From: Microbacterium oleivorans
GTDB taxonomy: Bacteria; Actinomycetota; Actinomycetes; Actinomycetales; Microbacteriaceae
Reading direction: 5' to 3'
DNA length: 64,000 bases
Assembly: GCF_001644225.1 (NCBI RefSeq)
Contig: NZ_LSTV01000001.1
Location: 806,001-870,000 of the forward strand
Made by a program: the position numbers and the translations under genes. Under the pieces are notes generated by a model. It ran no database searches. It was not told the origin of the DNA and saw only the letters and a program-made list of their open reading frames with translations. Below, piece by piece: positions 1 through 13,853 of this stretch; the first letter of the stretch is position 1; each line of letters begins with the position of its first letter.

Positions 1-154
1 CCAGCACCGTGCCGCGCAGCCGCGTGTAGCGGAACGCCGCCCAACCGATCGGCACCGCGACGGCGAACCCGACGAGGATCGCGATCGTGCTCTGTCGGAG
101 GTGGGCGACGGTCAGGCGACCGATCAGGTCCAGGTTGTCGAGGACCCAGTTCAT
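1..154 (-). CDS. ABC transporter permease, compatible-solute type (partial, runs off window edge)
   Basis: Only the first 51 codons are present. They encode MNWVLDNLDLIGRLTVAHLR followed by a hydrophobic segment (TIAILVGFAVAVPIGWAAF), as at the N-terminus of OpuCB/ProW-type permeases of glycine betaine, choline or carnitine importers. The start lies 7 bases after the stop of the ATPase gene on the same strand, preceded by GAGG, so the two are co-transcribed and probably form one osmoprotectant importer. Substrate cannot be set from this fragment. Confidence 0.8.
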   Translation of the reverse strand, partial: MNWVLDNLDLIGRLTVAHLRQSTIAILVGFAVAVPIGWAAFRYTRLRGTVL

Positions 155-161
155 GGGGAGG

Positions 162-998
<837 letters not shown>

Positions 999-1134
999 GG
1001 AGGGGTCCTTTCGGCCGGTGTTTCAGCCAACCACACACCCCCGACATCCCGGCAGTCCTTCGCGACCATTGACGTCACATGGCGGGTATGGCAGACGGAG
1101 CGCCCGTTTCGGCCCCGGGCGGGCCTGGTGTCAC

Positions 1135-1140
1135 TAGCGT
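1135..1140 (+). promoter_or_regulatory. -10 box of leaderless promoter for the flavin oxidoreductase
   Basis: TAGCGT ends 6 bases before the ATG at 1147 and there is no Shine-Dalgarno sequence, so the transcript probably starts at or next to the start codon. Confidence 0.55.
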
Positions 1141-1146
1141 GAGGGC

Positions 1147-2562
1147 ATGAGCACACGCGAATACGACCTCATCGTCATCGGAGCAGGACCCGTCGGCGAG
1201 AACGTCGCCGACCGGGCGGTACGTGGCGGCTTGACCGCCGCGATCGTCGAGAGCGAACTCGTCGGAGGCGAGTGCTCCTACTGGGCATGCATGCCGTCGA
1301 AGGCGTTGTTGCGTGCGCCCGCCGCGCTGCGCGCGGCCCGCGACGTCGCGGGCGCCGCGGAGGCGGTGACCGGCGGGGTCGACGTCGCCGCCGTGCTCGC
1401 GCGCCGGGACCGCATCGTGCACGACTACCAGGACACGTCGCAGGTCGAGTGGCTGCAGGGTGCGGGGATCGACCTGGTGCGCGGCCACGGGCGCCTCGCC
1501 GGGGAGCGGGAGGTGACCGTCACCGCGGCCGACGGCGGGACGACGACGCTTCGGGCTCGGCACGCGGTCGCCGTCTGCACCGGCTCCGCAGCGCTGATCC
1601 CGGACATTCCCGGATTGCAGGATGCCGCACCCTGGACCAGTCGCGAGGCGACGGGGGTCCGCACCGTGCCGTCCTCGCTGATCATCCTGGGCGGCGGCGT
1701 CGTCGGGCTCGAGATGGCGACGGCCTTCACCGCGCTCGGCTCGGACGTGACCGTGATCGCCCGGTCCACCCTCCTCGGCGGACTCGAGGACTTCGCGGGC
1801 GAGGCCGTCGGCGCCGCCCTGACGGGCGCGGGCGCGACCGTCCTCACCGGGCGCGGTGTCGAGCACGTCGCCCGTTCCTCCGACGGGGTGAGTGTCACTC
1901 TGGATGACGGCTCCGTCGTCCGGGCGGAGGAGATCCTGGTGGCGACGGGTCGTGTGCCCCGCACCGAGGACCTCGGCCTCGAACACGTCGGACTCGAGGC
2001 GGGATCGTGGATCCGGGTAGACGACACGATGCGCGTCCCCGGGAACGACTGGCTGTACGCGGTGGGCGATGTCAATCACCGGGCCCTGCTGACCCACCAG
2101 GGCAAGTACCAGGCCCGTGTCGCCGGCGACGTCATCGCGCGTCGCGCCGCGTCGAGCGACGTGGACACGTCGGCCTGGAGCGCGCTGGCGGCCACCGCCG
2201 ACCACAGCGCCGTTCCCCAGGTCGTGTTCACCGAGCCCGAAGTCGCCGCCGTCGGGCACACCGAGGCATCCGCTCGTGACGCCGGCATCGACGTGAAGGT
2301 CGTCGACTACGACCTGTCCTGGGTGGCGGGGGCGAGCACCCACTCCGACCGGTACGAAGGGCGCTCACGGGCCGTCATCGACGCGGAGCGCGGCGTGCTG
2401 GTCGGGGCGACGTTCGTGGGACCCGATGTCGCCGAGCTGCTCCATGCTGCGACGATCGCCATCGTCGGCGAGGTCCCGCTGCACCGCCTCTGGCACGCCG
2501 TCCCCGCGTACCCGACCGTCAGCGAGGTGTGGCTGCGCTGGCTCGAGACCGCGGGGTTGTGA
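1147..2562 (+). CDS. FAD-dependent pyridine nucleotide-disulfide oxidoreductase family protein
   Basis: A 471-residue class I flavoprotein disulfide-reductase homologue. The N-terminal FAD dinucleotide motif is GAGPVG (residues 12-17), the redox pair is C43/C48 in GGECSYWACMPSK, the NAD(P) motif is ILGGGVVGLE near residue 180, and the second FAD motif is YAVGDVNHRALLTHQG. The GGECSYWAC signature differs from lipoamide dehydrogenase and mycothione reductase (GGTCxxxGC), so the substrate is not assigned. The C-terminal interface reads HAVPAYPTVSE, with Tyr where true disulfide reductases have the catalytic His of HPT; it may therefore transfer electrons to something other than a dithiol. Monocistronic, probably leaderless. 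Confidence 0.85.
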   Translation: MSTREYDLIVIGAGPVGENVADRAVRGGLTAAIVESELVGGECSYWACMPSKALLRAPAALRAARDVAGAAEAVTGGVDVAAVLARRDRIVHDYQDTSQVEWLQGAGIDLVRGHGRLAGEREVTVTAADGGTTTLRARHAVAVCTGSAALIPDIPGLQDAAPWTSREATGVRTVPSSLIILGGGVVGLEMATAFTALGSDVTVIARSTLLGGLEDFAGEAVGAALTGAGATVLTGRGVEHVARSSDGVSVTLDDGSVVRAEEILVATGRVPRTEDLGLEHVGLEAGSWIRVDDTMRVPGNDWLYAVGDVNHRALLTHQGKYQARVAGDVIARRAASSDVDTSAWSALAATADHSAVPQVVFTEPEVAAVGHTEASARDAGIDVKVVDYDLSWVAGASTHSDRYEGRSRAVIDAERGVLVGATFVGPDVAELLHAATIAIVGEVPLHRLWHAVPAYPTVSEVWLRWLETAGL

Positions 2563-2574
2563 CCGCCGCCGTCG

Positions 2575-3366
2575 TCATCGACGGCGGACGGACTGGATGC
2601 GGGTCGTCAATTGGTGCGCGTGCGCGAGCAGCAGACGCCCCAACTCGGGGAGGCGGTCCGGGCCGAAGCGGAACTCGACGCCGGTGAGGCTGAGGGCCCA
2701 GGCGGGCCGCCCCTCCTGATCGAACACGGCTGCCCCGAGCCCCCACGATCCCGGGACGATGAGCCCCGGATTCACCGCGTAACCGCGATCCCGGGTCTCC
2801 CCGATGCGTGCGCGCAGGGGATCCGCATCGTGGACATCACCCCACCGCGCGGCGAGGTCGGTATGGCGGCCGAGATAGGCGTCGACCTCGGGCTGCGGCA
2901 GGAACGAGAGGATCGCGAGCCCCGCGGACGCGACGCCCAACGGGAAGCGGACTCCTTCGCTGAGCACGAACGACCGGATCGGGAACGACCCCTCCTCGCG
3001 CATGAGGCAGACGGTCTCATCGCCGCGCCGGACGGACAGGAACGCACTCTCCTCGGTCTTCACCGCGAGCGATCGGACGATGTCGCCGGCGACGTGCGTG
3101 ATGTCGTAGCGGGGCGCGGCGGCCGCGCCCATGAGGAAGAGTTCCGGTCCGGCCAGCCATCGTGCCGTGCGCTCGTCCTGATCGACCAGGCCCTCGGCGC
3201 GCAGGGCGGTCAACAGACGGTGCGCCGTCGACCGGGAGAGGGATGCCTCGTGGGCGAGTTCGCGCACACCGCGGCCCTCCGCGCCGGCGGCGCTGACGAG
3301 CCGGAGCAGGCGCGCCGCCCGCGCGATGGCCTGCGCTCCCGGGACGGTCGACGAGGGGTGTTCCAC
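2575..3366 (-). CDS. IclR-family transcriptional regulator
   Basis: A 263-residue regulator, normal IclR length. The N-terminal winged helix-turn-helix covers about residues 10-75 (RELAHEASLSRSTAHRLLTA is the recognition region). The C-terminal effector domain carries ITHVAGDIVRSLA, ETVCLMREEG and GVASAGLAILSFL, typical of IclR/PcaR proteins. GTG at 3366 is chosen because it gives the usual N-terminus and no in-frame ATG precedes the HTH. It is transcribed divergently from the CoA-transferase/thiolase operon, with putative operator repeats between them, so it most likely controls that operon in response to a keto-acid or its CoA ester. Confidence 0.87.
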   Translation of the reverse strand: MEHPSSTVPGAQAIARAARLLRLVSAAGAEGRGVRELAHEASLSRSTAHRLLTALRAEGLVDQDERTARWLAGPELFLMGAAAAPRYDITHVAGDIVRSLAVKTEESAFLSVRRGDETVCLMREEGSFPIRSFVLSEGVRFPLGVASAGLAILSFLPQPEVDAYLGRHTDLAARWGDVHDADPLRARIGETRDRGYAVNPGLIVPGSWGLGAAVFDQEGRPAWALSLTGVEFRFGPDRLPELGRLLLAHAHQLTTRIQSVRRR

Positions 3367-3400
3367 ATCGTGGACCCTAGGCGCGGAGCGTCCCACATCG
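3362..3400. promoter_or_regulatory. Putative IclR operator repeats in the divergent promoter region
   Basis: TCCAC-atc-GTGGA at 3362-3374 is a perfect 5-bp inverted repeat, and the core CCACATCG recurs at 3393-3400, 30 bp (about three helical turns) away. The repeats lie between the regulator and the operon it faces. Binding by this regulator is inferred. Confidence 0.4.
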
Positions 3401-3468
3401 CAACCGACAGCTCGCGGTCCGGGGCCCCCGACGTCGATGCTGGGAGCAACGACACGAAGGAGTGCACC

Positions 3469-4242
3469 GTGATCGACAAGACGGTTCCCTCGGCGGCCGA
3501 CGCCGTCGCCGACATCCCCGACGGCGCGAGCATCGCCGTCGGCGGCTTCGGCCTCTCCGGAAACCCGATCGCCCTCATCGACGCCCTGCTCGCACAGGGG
3601 ACGACGGACCTCTCCGTCGTCTCCAACAACTGCGGGGTGGACGACTGGGGTCTCGGTGTCCTGCTGCGAGCGCGCCGCATCCGCAAGATGACCTCGTCGT
3701 ACGTGGGCGAGAACAAGGAGTTCGAGCGCCAGTTCCTCTCCGGCGAGTTGGAGCTCGAGCTCACGCCGCAGGGCACCCTCGCCGAGAAGCTGCGCGCCGG
3801 CGGGGCCGGCATCGCCGCCTTCTACACGCAGACGGGTGTCGGCACGCAGGTCGCGGAGGGTGGTCTGCCGCGTCGGTACGACGGCGCCGGTGGCGTGGCC
3901 GTGGCATCCCCGCCGAAGGACGTCCGCCGCTTCGACGTCCGCGGTGAAGCCCGGGAGTTCGTCCTCGAGGAGGCCATCGCAACGGACTTCTCCCTCGTCC
4001 ACGCGCTGCGCGGCGACCGGCACGGCAACCTCGTCTTCAACAAGGCGGCCCGCAACTTCAACCCGCTGGCCGCCATGGCCGGCCGCATCTGCATCGCGCA
4101 GGTCGAGGAGCTCGTCGAACCAGGCGAACTGGACCCGGATGCGGTGCACCTGCCCGGCGTCTATGTGCACCGCATCGTCGAGGTGGGCACGGGGATCGAG
4201 AAGCGCATCGAGCGACGCACCGTCGCGACGGAGGGGGAGTGA
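3469..4242 (+). CDS. 3-oxoacid/3-oxoadipate CoA-transferase subunit A
   Basis: A 257-residue alpha subunit of a class I CoA-transferase, which moves CoA from succinyl-CoA to a 3-oxo acid such as acetoacetate or 3-oxoadipate. Motifs include [16 protein letters not shown] near the N-terminus (CoA-transferase signature 1 region), [15 protein letters not shown], and [20 protein letters not shown] at 3469 has AAGGAG 6 bases upstream; longer in-frame extensions lack a family match. Two bases separate its stop codon from subunit B's ATG, so the subunits are co-translated. Position between an IclR regulator and a thiolase suits either the 3-oxoadipate (pcaIJ-pcaF) step or ketone-body use; substrate is not resolvable here. 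Confidence 0.88.
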   Translation: MIDKTVPSAADAVADIPDGASIAVGGFGLSGNPIALIDALLAQGTTDLSVVSNNCGVDDWGLGVLLRARRIRKMTSSYVGENKEFERQFLSGELELELTPQGTLAEKLRAGGAGIAAFYTQTGVGTQVAEGGLPRRYDGAGGVAVASPPKDVRRFDVRGEAREFVLEEAIATDFSLVHALRGDRHGNLVFNKAARNFNPLAAMAGRICIAQVEELVEPGELDPDAVHLPGVYVHRIVEVGTGIEKRIERRTVATEGE

Positions 4243-4243
4243 G

Positions 4244-4897
4244 ATGGCGTTGACACGGACGCAGATGGCGGCGCGAGCGGCGGCCGAGCTGCCGGACGGC
4301 GCCTACGTGAATCTGGGGATCGGGCTCCCGACGCTGGTCCCCAACCACATCCCCGAGGGCGTGACCGTGGTGCTCCAGTCGGAGAACGGCATCCTCGGCG
4401 TCGGCCCGTACCCGAGGGAGGACCGGGTGGACCCCGACCTCATCAACGCGGGCAAGGAGACGGTGACCACCCTTCCGGGGGCGGCGTTCTTCGACTCCGC
4501 GCTCAGCTTCGGGATGATCCGCGGCGGCAAGATCGACGCTGCGATCCTCGGCGCGATGCAGGTGTCGGCCCGGGGCGACCTCGCGAACTGGATGATCCCG
4601 GGGAAGATGGTGAAGGGCCCGGGCGGTGCGATGGACCTCGTCCACGGCGCCGCGAAGGTGATCGTGCTCATGGAGCACACGGCCCGCGACGGGGCGCCGA
4701 AGATCGTGACGGATTGCTCGCTGCCGCTCACCGGTCGCGGGGTCGTCGACCGGATCATCACCGATCTCGCCGTCATCGACGTGACGTCCGAGGGGCTGGT
4801 GCTGGTCGAGACCGCTCCGGGGGTCACCGTGCAGGACGTGAAGGATGCGACCGAGCCCGAGCTCGTGGTCGCGCAGGATGTGAAGGTGGGAGCATGA
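4244..4897 (+). CDS. 3-oxoacid/3-oxoadipate CoA-transferase subunit B
   Basis: A 217-residue beta subunit. It contains the class I CoA-transferase signature LQSENGILG, whose Glu is the residue that forms the enzyme-CoA thioester, plus [11 protein letters not shown] and [15 protein letters not shown]. Length matches PcaJ/ScoB. The stop overlaps the thiolase start by four bases (ATGA at 4894-4897), so A, B and thiolase form one tightly coupled operon. Confidence 0.9.
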   Translation: MALTRTQMAARAAAELPDGAYVNLGIGLPTLVPNHIPEGVTVVLQSENGILGVGPYPREDRVDPDLINAGKETVTTLPGAAFFDSALSFGMIRGGKIDAAILGAMQVSARGDLANWMIPGKMVKGPGGAMDLVHGAAKVIVLMEHTARDGAPKIVTDCSLPLTGRGVVDRIITDLAVIDVTSEGLVLVETAPGVTVQDVKDATEPELVVAQDVKVGA

Positions 4898-6075
4898 CCG
4901 AAGACATCGTGATCGTGGCGGCGGCGCGGACCCCGCAGGGCCGGTTGAAGGGGCAGCTCGCCCCGTTCACCGCACCGCAACTGGGCGCCCTCGCGATCCG
5001 CGGCGCCCTCGAGCGCGGCGGCGTCGCCCCGGCATCCGTCGACGCGGTCATCCTGGGGCAGGTGCTCGCCGCCGGTTCGGGGCAGAATCCCGCACGTCAG
5101 GCCGCGGTCGGCGCCGGTCTCGGCTGGAACGTCCCCGCCACGTCGGTCAACAAGGTGTGTCTGTCGGGGCTGACGGCGATCATCGACGCGAAGCGGATGA
5201 TCGCCGTGGGTGATGCCGCGGTGGTCGTCGCCGGCGGGATGGAATCGATGACGCGCGCCCCTCACCTGCTGATGGGGTCTCGCAACGGCTGGACATACGG
5301 CTCCGTCGAGGTCCTCGACCACATGGCCGTCGACGGGCTCACCGACGCCTACGACGGCGTGTCGATGGGGTTGTCGACGGAGCGCCGCAACCCCGGGCTC
5401 GGACTCTCCCGCGCGGACCAGGACCACGTCGCCGCGCTGTCTCACCAGCGGGCGGCCGCTGCGGTGGAGGCGGGTGTGTTCGACGCGGAGATCGTCGAGG
5501 TCGAGGTGCCGCAGCGCAAGGGCGATCCGCTCCGGCTCACGCGGGACGAGGGCATCCGCCCTGAGACGACCGTCGAGACCCTCGCTTGCCTGCGGCCCGC
5601 GTTCTCGCCCGACGGCGACATCACGGCCGGCAACGCGTCGCCCATCTCCGACGGTGCCGCGGCGGTCGTGGTGACGACGCGCTCCCGAGCGGATGCCGAG
5701 GGGTGGACCGTCCTCGCGGTGATCGGCTCGGCCGGTCAGGTCGCCGGCCCCGACAACTCGCTCCACTCGCAACCGGCGCGGGCACTGGCGCAGGCGCTGG
5801 AGCGGCAGGGCATGCCCGCCGCCGACCTCGACCTCATCGAGATCAACGAGGCCTTCGGCGCCGTCGTCGCCCAGTCCCGACGCGAGCTCGGCGTCGATGA
5901 TGCGGTCGTCAACGTCCACGGCGGCGGGATCGCGATCGGACACCCGATCGGCGCGTCCGGCGCGCGGTTGGTCGTGCACGCCGTGCACGAGCTGGCCCGC
6001 CGCGGGGGCGGGTCGGCCGGTGTGGCGCTGTGCGGCGGCGGCGGTCAGGGCGAAGCGCTGATCCTCACCCGGTGA
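4894..6075 (+). CDS. Thiolase (acetyl-CoA or 3-oxoadipyl-CoA acyltransferase)
   Basis: A 393-residue thiolase that cleaves or condenses 3-oxoacyl-CoA. The nucleophile is C89 in NKVCLSGL, the same number as in Zoogloea thiolase; the second site has INEAFG, the catalytic His in [16 protein letters not shown], and the general-base Cys in [13 protein letters not shown] at 4894 overlaps the CoA-transferase stop. With the two CoA-transferase subunits it completes either acetoacetate to two acetyl-CoA, or 3-oxoadipate to succinyl-CoA plus acetyl-CoA. A weak 6-bp hairpin (ACGCCG/CGGCGT) follows the stop. Confidence 0.9.
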   Translation: MTEDIVIVAAARTPQGRLKGQLAPFTAPQLGALAIRGALERGGVAPASVDAVILGQVLAAGSGQNPARQAAVGAGLGWNVPATSVNKVCLSGLTAIIDAKRMIAVGDAAVVVAGGMESMTRAPHLLMGSRNGWTYGSVEVLDHMAVDGLTDAYDGVSMGLSTERRNPGLGLSRADQDHVAALSHQRAAAAVEAGVFDAEIVEVEVPQRKGDPLRLTRDEGIRPETTVETLACLRPAFSPDGDITAGNASPISDGAAAVVVTTRSRADAEGWTVLAVIGSAGQVAGPDNSLHSQPARALAQALERQGMPAADLDLIEINEAFGAVVAQSRRELGVDDAVVNVHGGGIAIGHPIGASGARLVVHAVHELARRGGGSAGVALCGGGGQGEALILTR

Positions 6076-6101
6076 GGCCCACGCCGTGAGCGTCCTCGGC
6101 G

Positions 6102-6362
6102 TCAGCGCCGGCGCGACACGCGCTTCTTCAGGAGCTTCTTCTTGTCGTCGGCGCGCGGCGAGTCGAGCGGGATGAGCTTCCCGCGGGATGCGCGGCGCGT
6201 GTCGACGACAGACCCGACGGCGAGGGCCATCGTGATACCCCAGCTGAGCCACGCCAGAGCGGTGCGCCAGGTGAACTTCTCCTCGCTCCGTGCAGAGCGC
6301 AGCAGGGTGACGCCTCCGGTGAGTGCCGACAGGAGCCCGGTGCCGAAGAGGTATTTGCGCAT
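6102..6362 (-). CDS. Small membrane protein, unknown function
   Basis: An 86-residue protein with two predicted membrane segments (about residues 4-22 and 34-54, including ALAWLSWGITMALAVGSVV) and a highly basic tail ending KKKLLKKRVSRRR that should lie in the cytoplasm. The ATG at 6362 gives a plausible membrane N-terminus; no strong Shine-Dalgarno sequence is visible. It lies alone on the minus strand between the thiolase and otsA. No family is recognised. Confidence 0.65.
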   Translation of the reverse strand: MRKYLFGTGLLSALTGGVTLLRSARSEEKFTWRTALAWLSWGITMALAVGSVVDTRRASRGKLIPLDSPRADDKKKLLKKRVSRRR

Positions 6363-6435
6363 ACCACCCACGGTAGTGGGGTGAGTCCCCGTCGCGGCGG
6401 TTGTTAGCCTGAAGTCATCCGTCGAGAGGAACTCC

Positions 6436-7848
6436 GTGACCGTGGCTTCAGACTTCGTCGTCGTGTCCAACCGCCTTCCGGTCGATCGGACGGATGACGA
6501 GAACGAGCCGTGGCGGCGGTCCCCGGGCGGACTGGTCACCGCGGTCGATCCGGTGATGCGCCGCAACAACGGTGCCTGGATCGGATGGCCGGGACAGCCC
6601 GGCGTGGAGCTCGATCCGTTCGAGTTCGACGGGCTCCAGCTCGTGCCCGTCACCCTCACCGCGGACGATGTGCAGTTGTACTACGAGGGCTTCTCGAACG
6701 ACACCATCTGGCCGCTGTACCACGACGTGATCGCAGCCCCGACCTACCACCGCGCCTGGTGGGACGCCTACGTCAAGGTGAACCGCAGGTTCGCGGAGGC
6801 CGCTTCCGCGCATGCCGCCGACGGCGCGACGGTATGGGTCCACGACTATCAGTTGCAGCTCGTCCCGAAGATGCTCCGCGAACTCCGACCTGATCTCACG
6901 ATCGGGTATTTCCACCACATTCCGTTCCCCGCATACGGGCTGTACGCTCAGCTGCCGTGGCGCCGGCAGGTCCTCGAGGGCCTCCTCGGCGCCGACGTCA
7001 TCGGGTTCCAACGGGTGGCGGATGCCGGCAACTTCGCCCGTGCCGTGCGTCGGCAGCTGGGGTTCGACACCAAGGCCGGCGCCATCTCGGTGCCCACCGC
7101 CGACGGGGGAGTGCGCAAGGCCGTGGCGCGGGCCTATCCCATCTCGATCGACGCCGCCGAGTACGAGGAGCTCGCGAACCGACCGGACATCCAGGCGCGC
7201 GCCGCCGAGATCCGCTCGAGCCTCGGCAATCCGAAGGCTATCCTCCTCGGGGTCGACCGGCTCGACTACACGAAGGGCATCCGCCACCGCCTGAAGGCTT
7301 ACGGCGAACTGCTCGCCGACGGCCGGCTCTCCGTGCACGACGTGACCCTCGTGCAGGTCGCGAGCCCCAGCCGTGAACGCGTGCAGACCTACATGGAGCT
7401 GCGCGACGAGATCGAGCTCACCGTCGGTCGCATCAACGGCGACGCCGACGAGCTCGGCTACACCGCGATCCAGTACCTCCACAACTCCTATCCGCGGGAG
7501 GAGATGGTCGCCCTCTTCCTCGCGGCGGACGTCATGCTCGTGACGGCCCTGCGCGACGGCATGAACCTCGTCGCGAAGGAGTACGTCGCCAGCCGCGTCG
7601 ACGGCGGCGGAGCCCTCGTGCTGAGCGAGTTCACCGGGGCCGCCGACGAGCTGACCCAGGCCATCAAGGTCAACCCGCACGACATCTCCGGCTTGAAGGA
7701 CGCGATCATGCAGGCGATCGAGATGCCCGAGCGCGAGCGCGAGCGGCGGATGCGGGCCCTGCGGCGTCGGGTCCGGGAGAACGACGTCGCGAAGTGGTCG
7801 CAGCGCTTCCTGGCGGACCTCGGTCAGTCGCGCGAGGAGCGGGCGTGA
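6436..7848 (+). CDS. otsA: Trehalose-6-phosphate synthase
   Basis: A 470-residue GT20 glycosyltransferase making trehalose 6-phosphate from UDP-glucose (or GDP/ADP-glucose) and glucose 6-phosphate. Diagnostic segments are VSNRLPV at the N-terminus, [41 protein letters not shown] and [15 protein letters not shown]. Start GTG at 6436 has GAGAGGA upstream, and a TAGCCT box at 6405-6410 gives a short leader. It overlaps otsB by four bases (GTGA). Together they form the two-step OtsAB route for a stress protectant. Confidence 0.96.
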   Translation: MTVASDFVVVSNRLPVDRTDDENEPWRRSPGGLVTAVDPVMRRNNGAWIGWPGQPGVELDPFEFDGLQLVPVTLTADDVQLYYEGFSNDTIWPLYHDVIAAPTYHRAWWDAYVKVNRRFAEAASAHAADGATVWVHDYQLQLVPKMLRELRPDLTIGYFHHIPFPAYGLYAQLPWRRQVLEGLLGADVIGFQRVADAGNFARAVRRQLGFDTKAGAISVPTADGGVRKAVARAYPISIDAAEYEELANRPDIQARAAEIRSSLGNPKAILLGVDRLDYTKGIRHRLKAYGELLADGRLSVHDVTLVQVASPSRERVQTYMELRDEIELTVGRINGDADELGYTAIQYLHNSYPREEMVALFLAADVMLVTALRDGMNLVAKEYVASRVDGGGALVLSEFTGAADELTQAIKVNPHDISGLKDAIMQAIEMPERERERRMRALRRRVRENDVAKWSQRFLADLGQSREERA

Positions 7849-8612
7849 CCGGTGTCACCGCGGTCGCCGCGGCCGAGCGCTTACTCGTCGCGCTCGACTT
7901 CGACGGCACCGTGTCCCCGCTGGTCGACGAACCGATGACGGCGCGGATGACCCCTGCCGCGCGCGGGGCCGTCGACGCCCTCCTGACGACGCCCGATACG
8001 TTCGTCGCGTTCGTCTCGGGCCGGACGCTCGCCGACCTCCGGGTGATCTCCGAGCACGAGGACGACTCGCCGATCCTGCTCGCCGGCTCGCACGGGGCCG
8101 AGTACTGGATTCCCGGTTCGCCGTCCGAGAGCGACGTCGACGCCGCGGACATCGCGCTGCGCGATCGCCTGCGCGCTGACGCGGAGCGTCTCGCGAGCGG
8201 CGTCTCCGGCGCCTGGATCGAGCCGAAGGCGTTCGGGTTCGGGGTGCACCTGCGTACCGTCGCCGACGCCGACGAGGCCGCCGCGCTGCGCTCGGGCGTC
8301 GACGCGATGATGGCGGACGCCGCGCCGCACTGGCGCCGGCGCCAGGGCCACGACATCGTCGAGTACGCCTTCACCGATGCGGGGAAGGATGCGGCCGTCG
8401 CGCACCTCCGCGAGGTCGTGCAGGCCACAGCCGTCGTGTTCGCCGGCGACGACGTCACCGACGAAGACGCCCTCCGCTCCCTCGAGCCGGACGACCTCGG
8501 GATCCGCGTCGGTGCGGGAGAGACCGCGGCCTCCGTGCGTGTGCGCGACATCGAAGAACTGGCCGGTTTGCTGTCGACTCTCGCACGCGAGCGGGTCGCC
8601 GCTCGGCAATAG
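7845..8612 (+). CDS. otsB: Trehalose-6-phosphate phosphatase
   Basis: A 255-residue HAD-superfamily phosphatase that dephosphorylates trehalose 6-phosphate. HAD motif I is [11 protein letters not shown] (nucleophile Asp and general acid Asp), motif II FVSGR, and motif [17 protein letters not shown] at 7845 overlaps the otsA stop, indicating translational coupling. Its TAG stop forms part of the TAGACT -10 box for ilvD, so the two units abut exactly. Confidence 0.94.
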   Translation: MTGVTAVAAAERLLVALDFDGTVSPLVDEPMTARMTPAARGAVDALLTTPDTFVAFVSGRTLADLRVISEHEDDSPILLAGSHGAEYWIPGSPSESDVDAADIALRDRLRADAERLASGVSGAWIEPKAFGFGVHLRTVADADEAAALRSGVDAMMADAAPHWRRRQGHDIVEYAFTDAGKDAAVAHLREVVQATAVVFAGDDVTDEDALRSLEPDDLGIRVGAGETAASVRVRDIEELAGLLSTLARERVAARQ

Positions 8613-8615
8613 ACT
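8610..8615 (+). promoter_or_regulatory. -10 box of leaderless ilvD promoter
   Basis: TAGACT, overlapping the otsB stop codon, ends 6 bases before the ilvD ATG. No Shine-Dalgarno sequence is present. Confidence 0.6.
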
Positions 8616-8621
8616 TCGAGA

Positions 8622-10328
8622 ATGCCTTCACCCGACGAGACGATCGACATCAAGCCCCGCAGCCGCGCGGTGACCGACGGCATCGAAGCCACCACGTCAC
8701 GCGGCATGCTCCGCGCCGTGGGCATGGGCGACGAGGACTGGGACAAGCCCCAGATCGGCATCGCATCCAGCTGGAACGAGATCACGCCCTGCAACCTCAG
8801 CCTCGATCGGCTCGCGCAGGGCGCGAAGGAGGGTGTGCACGCCGGCGGCGGCTACCCGCTCCAGTTCGGCACGATCTCGGTCTCGGACGGCATCTCCATG
8901 GGCCACGAGGGGATGCACTTCTCCCTCGTGAGCCGCGAGGTCATCGCCGATTCCGTCGAGACCGTCATGATGGCCGAGCGCCTCGACGGCTCGGTGCTGC
9001 TCGCCGGGTGCGACAAGTCGATCCCGGGCATGCTCATGGCGTCTGCGCGACTCGACCTCTCGAGCGTCTTCCTCTACGCCGGGTCGATCGCCCCCGGCTG
9101 GGTGAAGCTCAGCGACGGCACCGAGAAGGACGTCACGATCATCGACTCGTTCGAGGCGGTCGGCGCGTGCCTGGCCGGCAAGATGAGCGAGGCCGACCTC
9201 AAGCGCATCGAGTGCGCGATCGCCCCGGGCGAGGGTGCGTGCGGCGGCATGTACACCGCCAACACGATGGCCTCGGTCGCCGAGGCGCTGGGCCTCAGCC
9301 TGCCCGGTTCGGCCGCTCCGCCCTCGGCGGACCGTCGCCGCGACTACTTCGCGCACCGCTCCGGTGAGGCCGTCGTCAACCTGCTGCGCCAGGGGATCAC
9401 GACGCGCGACATCCTCACCAAGGAGTCCTTCGAGAACGCGATCGCCCTCGCGATGGCGCTCGGCGGCTCGACGAACGTCGTCCTCCACCTGCTGGCCATC
9501 GCCCGCGAGGCCGACGTCGACCTCACGCTGCACGACTTCAACCGCATCGGCGACAAGGTGCCACACGTGGCCGACATGAAGCCGTTCGGCAAGTACGTCA
9601 TGAACGACGTCGATCGGCACGGCGGCATCCCCGTCATCATGAAGGCGATGCTCGACGAGGGCCTCCTCCACGGCGACGCGCTCACCGTGACCGGCAAGAC
9701 GCTCGCCGAGAACCTCCGCGACCTCGACCCGGACCCGATCGACGGCACCGTCATCCACACTTTCGACGACCCGATCCACGCCACCGGCGGCATCACGATC
9801 CTGCACGGCTCCATGGCGCCCGAGGGTGCCGTCGTGAAGACGGCCGGCTTCGACGCCGCCGTGTTCGAGGGACCCGCACGCGTCTTCGAGCGCGAGCGCG
9901 CCGCGATGGACGCGCTCGAGGAGGGCCGCATCGCCGCCGGCGACGTGGTCGTCATCCGTTACGAGGGCCCGAAGGGCGGCCCCGGCATGCGCGAGATGCT
10001 CGCCGTGACGGCCGCCATCAAGGGCGCAGGCCTCGGAAAAGATGTACTACTCTTGACGGACGGACGATTCTCAGGCGGCACAACCGGCCTGTGCATCGGC
10101 CACATAGCACCCGAAGCGGTGGACGCTGGTCCCATCGCCTTCGTGCGCGATGGTGATCTGATACGGGTCGATATCGCGGCTCGCTCTCTCGACCTACTCG
10201 TCGATGAGGCTGAGCTGAACTCCCGCCGCGACGGCTGGGAGCCCCTTCCCCCGCGCTATACCCGTGGCGTGCTGGCCAAGTACTCGAAGCTCGTGCGCTC
10301 CGCCGCGGAGGGCGCGACGACGGGCTAG
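8622..10328 (+). CDS. ilvD: Dihydroxy-acid dehydratase
   Basis: A 568-residue Fe-S dehydratase making the 2-oxo acid precursors of valine, isoleucine and leucine. C57 (TPCNLSLD), C130 (AGCDKSIPG) and C207 ([12 protein letters not shown]) are the three cysteines expected of the oxygen-tolerant [2Fe-2S] subgroup. C-terminal [20 protein letters not shown] is conserved. It lies directly upstream of ilvBNC and begins at a leaderless start. Oddly, from about 10035 to 10205 the codon use changes sharply: GGA, AAA, GTA, CTA, TTG, TCA, ACA and ATA appear in a gene otherwise using almost only G/C-ending codons, while the protein remains canonical. Confidence 0.96.
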   Translation: MPSPDETIDIKPRSRAVTDGIEATTSRGMLRAVGMGDEDWDKPQIGIASSWNEITPCNLSLDRLAQGAKEGVHAGGGYPLQFGTISVSDGISMGHEGMHFSLVSREVIADSVETVMMAERLDGSVLLAGCDKSIPGMLMASARLDLSSVFLYAGSIAPGWVKLSDGTEKDVTIIDSFEAVGACLAGKMSEADLKRIECAIAPGEGACGGMYTANTMASVAEALGLSLPGSAAPPSADRRRDYFAHRSGEAVVNLLRQGITTRDILTKESFENAIALAMALGGSTNVVLHLLAIAREADVDLTLHDFNRIGDKVPHVADMKPFGKYVMNDVDRHGGIPVIMKAMLDEGLLHGDALTVTGKTLAENLRDLDPDPIDGTVIHTFDDPIHATGGITILHGSMAPEGAVVKTAGFDAAVFEGPARVFERERAAMDALEEGRIAAGDVVVIRYEGPKGGPGMREMLAVTAAIKGAGLGKDVLLLTDGRFSGGTTGLCIGHIAPEAVDAGPIAFVRDGDLIRVDIAARSLDLLVDEAELNSRRDGWEPLPPRYTRGVLAKYSKLVRSAAEGATTG

Positions 10329-10370
10329 GCCCCACACACTCCGTCATCCATCACCGCAGAGGTATCACTC

Positions 10371-13746
<3,376 letters not shown>

Positions 13747-13803
13747 CCTTCGGCATCCAGCCCTCGGCGCATCCGCCGGGACCGGCTTTTCGTGAGCCAC
13801 GGA

Positions 13804-13830
13804 GGCCCGACCCTTACAAGGGGTCGGGCC
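13804..13830 (+). terminator. Rho-independent-like terminator after ilvC
   Basis: Perfect 10-bp stem GGCCCGACCC/GGGTCGGGCC with loop TTACAAG. No long T tract follows, as is common in high-GC actinobacteria. It separates the ilv unit from the next promoter. Confidence 0.75.
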
Positions 13831-13841
13831 TTCGGCGTCGG

Positions 13842-13847
13842 TAGACT
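13842..13847 (+). promoter_or_regulatory. -10 box of leaderless promoter for the membrane-protein pair
   Basis: TAGACT ends 6 bases before the GTG at 13854, just after the ilvC terminator. Confidence 0.55.
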
Positions 13848-13853
13848 CGGAGC

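Noticed and set aside
1070..1077. TGACGTCA palindrome upstream of the betaine ATPase
   Set aside because: A single 8-bp palindrome with no repeat or known regulator match; not enough to call an operator.
4303..6252. 649-codon minus-strand open frame across the CoA-transferase and thiolase genes
   Set aside because: Composition is His/Arg/Gly-rich antisense noise; the plus-strand genes are complete and canonical.
10329..10370. Attenuator leader peptide for ilvB
   Set aside because: The 42-base gap contains no short ORF rich in Val, Ile or Leu codons and no stem pair.
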